A stretch of DNA of 64,000 bases from an uncultured Bacteroides sp. (GTDB lineage: Bacteria; Bacteroidota; Bacteroidia; Bacteroidales; Bacteroidaceae). The notes below the pieces were generated by a model, which saw nothing but the letters and a program-made list of their open reading frames with translations, was not told where the DNA came from and made no database searches. This document shows, piece by piece, positions 58,849 through 64,000 of the stretch (positions are counted from its first letter, which is position 1; each line of letters starts with the position of its first letter). Made by a program: the position numbers and the translations under genes. The stretch spans positions 5,814 to 69,813 of the forward strand of contig USPQ01000005.1 of NCBI GenBank assembly GCA_900556625.1. The letters are read 5' to 3'.

Positions 58849-60293
58849 TTTCTAGTCATTTGTTTCTTTGACATCAATATTAGCCCTGCAAAGGTAAGTG
58901 TTCCATTTAACATTAGCAATTCATAACCGAATTTATATCCGGTTTCTTTTCCAATCCACCAATCGGCGAGGTAACAGAGTAGGGGTGAAAGGATAGCTAT
59001 CAACGGAACCCACCGATCGTTGGTTTGTCTGCGGGTAAAAAGTCCGAAAGCAAACATACCTAATAAGGGACCGTAAGTATAAGAGGCGATGATATAGATC
59101 GCGTCAATTACACTCTTATTGTTTAGAGTTTCTACGAGGCAGATGAAGAAAGCCAGTAAGACTGAAAGGGATAAATGTACCTTATTCCTTTTGCGGCGTG
59201 CCGTTTCTTCACTGTCTTTTTCCGTATTCAGCAAATCCACGCATACGCTGGTTGTCATGGCCGTCAGTGCGGAGTCCGAGTTGCTGAAAGCGGCTGCGAT
59301 AATACCGATTGTAAAAAGTATCAGAACGGGTCGTCCCAGATAGCCTTGCGCTGCAAACATGGGTAAAATATCATCATTCATAGCAGGTAATGCCAATTGC
59401 ATTTGTTCGGCTAATGTAATCAGTAATATTCCCAGACACAAGAATAGAAAGTTTAGCGGAATAAATGAGAATCCGTAACAATACATATTCTTCTGTGCTT
59501 CGCGAAGATTACGGCAAGACAGATTCTTTTGCATCATGTCTTGGTCGAGTCCGGTCATTACAATCACGATGAAGATACCGCTAAAGAACTGTTTAAAGAA
59601 ATTTTGCCGGGATACCCAATCATCCATGACAAAAATTCTGCTGTGTTCATTGTGCTGAATGGTCTGGATAATGCCGTTAAAATCCAGTCCTAATTCTTGA
59701 ATTGTAAAATAGATAATAAAAATCAGTGCTGCTATCAGACAGAAAGTCTGCAAAGTGTCTGTCCATACAATCGTTTTTATTCCGCTTTTGTGGGTATACA
59801 CCCATACTAAGGCAACCGATCCGACAGCGATTATCCAAAAGGGAATATGCATCTCCTGAAATACATAAGTGTGGAGAATGAGACAAACCAGATAGAGTTT
59901 GGCTGCCGTTCCCAACATACGCGACAATAAAAAGAAAAACGAGCCGGTACGATAGGCGCGCGTTCCGATGCGTGTGCCGAGATAGCCGTATATACTTGTC
60001 AAGTTGAGTTTATAGTATAAGGGAAGCAATATATGCGCTACCACCATATATCCGAAGAAAAAGCCGAATACCGTCTGCATATATGTCATATCCATGCCAC
60101 GCACCATGCCGGGAACAGAAACGAAGGTCACTCCGGAAATAGAGGCGCCGATCATGCCAAAAGAAACCACATACCAAGGAGATTTATTCTCTCCCTTGAA
60201 GAACGCTGCATTCGATCCGCCTTTATATCCGGTGATACGGGCTATTAATAATAATACCGCAAAGTAGCATATTATAGTGACAAGTATCATCAT
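58839..60293 (-). CDS. Sodium:solute symporter (SSS family)
   Basis: 484 residues with about 13 membrane segments. '[23 protein letters not shown]' is the discontinuous helix 1 with the sodium site, '[17 protein letters not shown]' the conserved helix-6 region (GxDQD...Q), and '[19 protein letters not shown]' helix 8 with Na+-binding Ser residues. The nearest groups transport sugars, sialic acid or glycosides; the solute here is not clear. First gene of the symporter-engB-DUF4923 operon. Confidence 0.93.
   Translation of the reverse strand: MMILVTIICYFAVLLLIARITGYKGGSNAAFFKGENKSPWYVVSFGMIGASISGVTFVSVPGMVRGMDMTYMQTVFGFFFGYMVVAHILLPLYYKLNLTSIYGYLGTRIGTRAYRTGSFFFLLSRMLGTAAKLYLVCLILHTYVFQEMHIPFWIIAVGSVALVWVYTHKSGIKTIVWTDTLQTFCLIAALIFIIYFTIQELGLDFNGIIQTIQHNEHSRIFVMDDWVSRQNFFKQFFSGIFIVIVMTGLDQDMMQKNLSCRNLREAQKNMYCYGFSFIPLNFLFLCLGILLITLAEQMQLALPAMNDDILPMFAAQGYLGRPVLILFTIGIIAAAFSNSDSALTAMTTSVCVDLLNTEKDSEETARRKRNKVHLSLSVLLAFFICLVETLNNKSVIDAIYIIASYTYGPLLGMFAFGLFTRRQTNDRWVPLIAILSPLLCYLADWWIGKETGYKFGYELLMLNGTLTFAGLILMSKKQMTRKWK
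58889..58896 (-). promoter_or_regulatory. Internal -7 box for engB
   Basis: Minus strand TACCTTTG inside the end of the symporter gene, 40 nt before the engB ATG at 58848; lets engB be expressed without the symporter. Confidence 0.6.
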
Positions 60294-60301
60294 ATCGACT
60301 G

Positions 60302-60309
60302 CAAAGGTA
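60302..60309 (-). promoter_or_regulatory. -7 box of the symporter operon
   Basis: Minus strand TACCTTTG only 8 nt before the ATG at 60293, again giving a very short leader. Confidence 0.6.
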
Positions 60310-60341
60310 GTGTTTTTTGTAGGTATTATAACAATAATCTG

Positions 60342-60349
60342 TATCTTTG
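60342..60349 (+). promoter_or_regulatory. -7 box of the recR operon
   Basis: TATCTTTG, 34 nt before the recR ATG, with a TTTG at 60316-60319 as possible -33 element (22-nt spacing). Confidence 0.68.
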
Positions 60350-60383
60350 CGCCAAAATATCGATAGAACCGTAATTATTATCT

Positions 60384-61001
60384 ATGAATCAACAATATCC
60401 TTCCATATTACTCGAAAAGGCGGTCGGTGAATTTTCCAAGTTGCCGGGTATAGGACGTAAAACGGCCATGAGGCTTGTTTTGCATCTGCTTCGTCAGGAT
60501 ACGGCCACCGTAGAGGCTTTCGGAAATTCCATCATGACATTGAAACGAGAGGTGAAGTACTGTAAGGTATGTCATAACATATCTGATACTGAAATTTGCC
60601 AGATCTGCGCCAATCCACAACGGGATGCTTCCACTATTTGCGTAGTAGAGAATATCCGCGACGTGATGGCGGTAGAAGCAACCCAGCAATATCGGGGGCT
60701 CTATCATGTTTTAGGAGGAGTCATTTCTCCAATGGACGGAGTGGGACCGAGCGACCTTCAGATTGAAAGTCTGGTGCGGCGGGTATCCGAAGGAGGAATT
60801 AAGGAGGTAATTCTGGCTTTGAGCACAACGATGGAAGGAGATACTACCAATTTCTATATCTATCGTAAATTGGATAGACTAGGGGTTAAACTGAGTGTGA
60901 TTGCGCGTGGCATATCCGTTGGAGATGAATTGGAATATGCCGATGAAGTAACTTTGGGGCGTAGTATTGTGAACCGGACTCTTTTCACCGGAACTGTATA
61001 A
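60384..61001 (+). CDS. recR: Recombination mediator protein RecR
   Basis: 205 residues. Helix-hairpin-helix '[20 protein letters not shown]', zinc finger of four Cys in '[16 protein letters not shown]' and a Toprim domain '[22 protein letters not shown]' continuing to '[14 protein letters not shown]'. RecR with RecO/RecF loads RecA on gapped DNA. Length is normal. First gene of a three-gene operon. Confidence 0.97.
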   Translation: MNQQYPSILLEKAVGEFSKLPGIGRKTAMRLVLHLLRQDTATVEAFGNSIMTLKREVKYCKVCHNISDTEICQICANPQRDASTICVVENIRDVMAVEATQQYRGLYHVLGGVISPMDGVGPSDLQIESLVRRVSEGGIKEVILALSTTMEGDTTNFYIYRKLDRLGVKLSVIARGISVGDELEYADEVTLGRSIVNRTLFTGTV

Positions 61002-61028
61002 TTTAATATTTAGAAATTTAGAACGAAC

Positions 61029-61478
61029 ATGGAAGAACAGATAAAACGTGCTGTCAGGAATTTGAATATAGGTTATGTTTTCTTTTGGGTATTTCCGGCT
61101 TTTCTGCTTGGAGCAGGGGAGTTCGATCTCTTGCCCGTAGGAAATCTGGTAGATAATGTACAGGCTACTTATTATTTTGAGACTATCGGCATTCTGTTGA
61201 CGGCACTTTGCGTACCTCTTTCTTTGAAGCTATTCAGCTTGGTGCTCAAAAAGAAAATAGACAATATGACTATCACGCTAGCACTGAAACGTTATGTGCA
61301 ATGGAGTATTGTCCGATTGGGAATACTTGAAGTTGCCATTGTAGCCAACATCCTATGTTACTATTTGACATTAAGCAGTACCGGCAATCTTTGTATGCTC
61401 ATTGGCTTGACGGCTTCTCTTTTCTGTCTGCCCAGTGAGAAAAGATTGCGTAACGAACTTCACATCACAAAAGACTAA
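61029..61478 (+). CDS. Conserved membrane protein of unknown function
   Basis: 149 residues with four hydrophobic segments (about 13-33, 50-72, 93-115, 117-137). I do not recognise the family. The chain starts with a short charged helix (MEEQIKRAVRNLNIGY) and ends in 'PSEKRLRNELHITKD'. It lies 27 nt after recR and 5 nt before the acetyltransferase gene, so it is co-expressed with both. The same neighbourhood is usual in Bacteroides, which suggests vertical inheritance. Confidence 0.8.
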   Translation: MEEQIKRAVRNLNIGYVFFWVFPAFLLGAGEFDLLPVGNLVDNVQATYYFETIGILLTALCVPLSLKLFSLVLKKKIDNMTITLALKRYVQWSIVRLGILEVAIVANILCYYLTLSSTGNLCMLIGLTASLFCLPSEKRLRNELHITKD

Positions 61479-61483
61479 AGCGC

Positions 61484-62020
61484 ATGAAACAATCTTATCT
61501 GACAAACGAGCGCATCTATCTTCGTGCAGTAGAGCCGGAAGATATGGATATTATGTACGAGATGGAGAATGATCCTTCTATGTGGGATATCAGCAATTTC
61601 ACAGTCCCTTATTCCCGTTATGTACTGCGCCAATATATCGAAGGCTCACAATGTGATGTCTTTGCAGACAAGCAATTACGCTTGATGATTGTGAGTAAAT
61701 CCGATCATGACATACTAGGCACTATTGATATTACTGATTTTGTTCCGCTCCATTCGCGTGGAGAGGTCGGTATTGCCGTGCATAAAAACTATCGTCGGCA
61801 AGGCTATGCAACCGATGCGCTGAAGCTACTTTGCGAATATGCTTTCGGTTTTCTGTCCTTGAAGCAGCTCTATGCACACGTGGCAGTGGACAACGAGGTC
61901 TGTCTGAAGCTATTTGCATCGTGTGGCTTTACCCAATGCGGACTCTTAAAGAACTGGTTACAGGTAGAGGGATGCTATAAAGATGCCGTACTTCTTCAAT
62001 GTCTGAATCCCCGAAAATAA
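61484..62020 (+). CDS. GNAT-family N-acetyltransferase
   Basis: 178 residues, RimJ/RimL-like group. 'ERIYLRAVEPEDMDIMYEME' at the start and the acetyl-CoA motif 'VGIAVHKNYRRQGYATDALKLL' (RRxGxA variant), then 'LYAHVAVDNEVCLKLFASCGF'. It acetylates an amino group of a protein N-terminus, polyamine or sugar; the nearest typed group includes SpeG-like enzymes, but the substrate is uncertain. Third gene of the recR operon. Confidence 0.92.
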   Translation: MKQSYLTNERIYLRAVEPEDMDIMYEMENDPSMWDISNFTVPYSRYVLRQYIEGSQCDVFADKQLRLMIVSKSDHDILGTIDITDFVPLHSRGEVGIAVHKNYRRQGYATDALKLLCEYAFGFLSLKQLYAHVAVDNEVCLKLFASCGFTQCGLLKNWLQVEGCYKDAVLLQCLNPRK

Positions 62021-62057
62021 CTGAATTCCTATAAGATAGGTAATGAAAGCCTAAATG

Positions 62058-62648
62058 TCAGTTCAGCGTAGGCACTTGTGGAAAACGTGACCACGTTTCA
62101 TACTTGCTGCCTAGCTTTTCCAAAGCCTCTTTCCACATATCTTTGGTGTCGTTTCTCATCAGATATGAGTTCTCTTCTTTGGATACCAGCCATGTGTTTT
62201 CCTTTATCTCACTATGTAACTGATTGCTTTCCCAACCGGAATATCCCAAGAAAAAGCGGATACATTCATTCACTTTATTCCCTTGCAATATATATTTCTT
62301 TATTTCTTCAAAATCACCGTTTAGGAAAAGCCCCTTACTGACAGGGATAGAGCCGGGAATTTTCTCTAGAGTATGGAGGTAGAATAAAGTATCAGTCGCT
62401 ACAGGACCACCCTTGTAGAGAGGTATTTCATCCAAATACTTAAATTCCGTGATAACATCGTTGAGAAGCAGTGGCAATTGTTTATTGATGACCAATCCCA
62501 TAGTTCCTTCCTCCGTATGATCGACCAGTAGAATTACGGATCTGCCAAACGTTGCATCGCGTAAAAAAGGTTCGGATATCAAAATCTTTCCTCTTGACGG
62601 CAATACATTATTCGATTGAATCTTAAATATGTCCAGGTTGATATTCAT
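62058..62648 (-). CDS. YqgE/AlgH family protein
   Basis: 196 residues. Family marks: '[25 protein letters not shown]', '[15 protein letters not shown]', '[16 protein letters not shown]' and '[24 protein letters not shown]'. The YqgE fold is conserved in Bacteroidetes and Proteobacteria; AlgH influences alginate regulation in Pseudomonas, but its molecular function is unknown. Convergent with the acetyltransferase gene. Confidence 0.94.
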   Translation of the reverse strand: MNINLDIFKIQSNNVLPSRGKILISEPFLRDATFGRSVILLVDHTEEGTMGLVINKQLPLLLNDVITEFKYLDEIPLYKGGPVATDTLFYLHTLEKIPGSIPVSKGLFLNGDFEEIKKYILQGNKVNECIRFFLGYSGWESNQLHSEIKENTWLVSKEENSYLMRNDTKDMWKEALEKLGSKYETWSRFPQVPTLN

Positions 62649-62662
62649 GCCCCTAAATTAAT

Positions 62663-62700
62663 AAAAAAAACGGAATAATTATCGTTATTTCCGTTTTTTT
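62663..62700 (-). terminator. Terminator between the aminotransferase and yqgE-like genes
   Basis: A-rich flank, CGGAATAA pairing with TTATTTCCG (one bulge) and a run of eight T on either strand, so it can work in both directions. Confidence 0.75.
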
Positions 62701-62741
62701 TGATTTAGCAGGGTGCTTTTATGGATGTCTTACCGCAAACG

Positions 62742-64000
62742 TCAGGCTACCGGATGATTTTCTGCAAATAATCTCATTCTTTCATCAAGTTGTGCATATT
62801 GATGATCTTTAATAAAAGAGGTACACGCGCGCAAACCTTCCTGATGACTTCCGGTAGTCACTAATGAGATAGCGCTTACACCGTAGTACATCAGCTCCTT
62901 GGCAAGCTCACCGCTAGTCATTCCCGGATATCCGATTGTGAAATAAAATCCGTCTGCAATAGGATCACCCAAGTCATTGTCATATACCAGATGGAACCCG
63001 TGATGCAGGAAGATATCTTTCAACTTCTTCGCTCTTTCACCATATATTTTCACTTCATTGAGGAAATTGTATTGTCCTTCATTAGCAGCTTTCAGCATGG
63101 CAGCCATAGCGAACTGTGCAGAATGACTCGTTCCGGAAGAAAGTGCATAGAGCACCCGATGAATGAAGACGGTCCCGAAAGTTCCGCCGCCGTACCGTTT
63201 TGTCAGTCCCGGATAACTTCTGTGATATAACTTGTCGGAAATACAACTTACACCGATACGTTGTCCGGCATAGCTGAACGCTTTCGAACCGGAAATCAAC
63301 AAGACATAATTATCCGTATAATGAGCTACCGACGGCTGGTAAGGAGCCTGATACGGCTTGCTCAAATCCTGACGGAAGTCCATTGCGAAATAGGCCAGAT
63401 CTTCCAGTACAATCACATCATATTGCGTAGCCAGTTCACCGATAATCCTCAACTCTTCATCTTTCAAGCAGATCCAACTAGGATTATTGGGGTTTGAGTA
63501 GATGATTGCAGATATATTGCCTTTCTTCAAATAACTCTCCAATTTTTCTTTCAATTTGTCGCCTCGGTAATCGTATACATCGAATGTCTCGTATTTCTGC
63601 CCCATCACAACCAACTGCTGCTTCTGCACCGGAAAACCGGGATCGATAAACAGAATCGTATCTTTCTTTTCATCACATTGGCTGCAAGTGAGGAAAGAAG
63701 CGAATGTGCCTTGCATAGAACCGGTAACAGGTACACAGCCTTCCGGGCTTAAATCCACATTAATAAATGCCTTGATAAAGTTAGAAGCCTCCTTTTTCAA
63801 TTCGGGCAGTCCGTTAATGTCCGGATATAGGCTGGCTATCCCTTTTTGTAACGCTTCAACCTCTGCTTTCACCCCAACGGCAGAAGGAGGAAGTCCCGGA
63901 ACACCCATTTCCATCTTAATAAACTCAACCCCTGATGCGGCTTCCGCTTTTGAAGCAATAGCTTTCACTTCACGAATGGTTGCTTTAGAAAAATCGACAA
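62742..64000 (-). CDS. Class I/II pyridoxal-phosphate aminotransferase, N-terminus missing
   Basis: The frame stays open to the right edge (…VDFSKATIREVKAIASKA…), so the start lies outside; about 419 codons are visible. Fold type I: 'YPDINGLPELKKEASNFIKA', 'GSMQGTFASFLTC', 'IIYSNPNNPSWICLKDEEL' (NPNNP), Asp/Tyr in 'VIVLEDLAYFAMDFR' and the PLP-binding Lys in 'LLISGSKAFSYAGQRIGV'. The pattern is close to aspartate/aromatic and LL-DAP aminotransferase relatives. Amino-acid substrate not determined. Confidence 0.9.
   Translation of the reverse strand, partial: VDFSKATIREVKAIASKAEAASGVEFIKMEMGVPGLPPSAVGVKAEVEALQKGIASLYPDINGLPELKKEASNFIKAFINVDLSPEGCVPVTGSMQGTFASFLTCSQCDEKKDTILFIDPGFPVQKQQLVVMGQKYETFDVYDYRGDKLKEKLESYLKKGNISAIIYSNPNNPSWICLKDEELRIIGELATQYDVIVLEDLAYFAMDFRQDLSKPYQAPYQPSVAHYTDNYVLLISGSKAFSYAGQRIGVSCISDKLYHRSYPGLTKRYGGGTFGTVFIHRVLYALSSGTSHSAQFAMAAMLKAANEGQYNFLNEVKIYGERAKKLKDIFLHHGFHLVYDNDLGDPIADGFYFTIGYPGMTSGELAKELMYYGVSAISLVTTGSHQEGLRACTSFIKDHQYAQLDERMRLFAENHPVA

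Overview
The window reads as chromosomal DNA of a gut Bacteroides species (B. thetaiotaomicron/ovatus type). Evidence: TAnnTTTG -7 boxes in front of many genes, a complete Bacteroidetes-type nqrABCDEF operon, lineage-typical families (DUF4248, DUF4373, DUF6922, DUF4923, PorV/PorQ, YecH) and a serC-serA-DUF1015 set. I found no rRNA, tRNA, CRISPR array or insertion sequence. No stretch longer than about 300 bases is free of genes; the longest intergenic spaces (about 235-270 bases) hold promoters, terminators or repeats and are listed.

Layout. 1-3210 (- strand): a partial endonuclease/exonuclease/phosphatase gene and a hybrid histidine kinase. 3255-12676 and 19589-27187 (- strand): two halves of an exopolysaccharide/capsule locus. 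The upstream half encodes a TolC-like protein, a Wzz-like co-polymerase, a Wzy-like polymerase and three glycosyltransferases. The downstream half encodes four or five glycosyltransferases (depending on how remote GT-B members are counted), a Wzx-like flippase, an LtaS-like sulfatase-fold transferase and an unknown protein with a lysine-rich tail. Together they fit a Wzx/Wzy pathway, but the priming sugar-phosphate transferase, a Wza-type exporter and UpxY/UpxZ are not in the window.

Between the halves (12857-19563) lies a module, almost all on the + strand, that looks phage- or plasmid-derived: a DUF4373 protein resembling replication initiators, five 22-nt direct repeats, a T7 gp4-like primase-helicase, DUF4248 (-), a nucleotidyltransferase/HEPN toxin-antitoxin-like pair, an HU-like DNA-binding protein preceded by helically phased repeats, a tiny ORF, a T7-lysozyme-type amidase whose first zinc ligand is changed, and a DUF6922/AbiEii pair.

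From 27360 on the sequence is ordinary core chromosome: a BamA-like barrel, nqrA-F, a DbpA-like helicase, serC-serA-DUF1015, an IMPACT protein, a C39-like protein, an orphan HpaII-family endonuclease homologue, a nitroreductase, a DUF3298-rsmG-MBL-gcvP run (-), yecH, a metallophosphoesterase remnant, a copper-type P-ATPase, an AraC regulator, lipB, an OPT-DUF1460-PorV/Q operon (-), DUF1573, a symporter-engB-DUF4923 operon (-), recR-membrane protein-GNAT (+), yqgE (-) and a partial aminotransferase (-).

The most interesting parts are the replication/lysis/toxin-like module inside the polysaccharide locus with its two kinds of repeats, the solitary HpaII-like protein with Arg where the catalytic Lys is expected, the amidase with an altered zinc site, and 23-24-nt tandem duplications that copy the stop codons of two genes.
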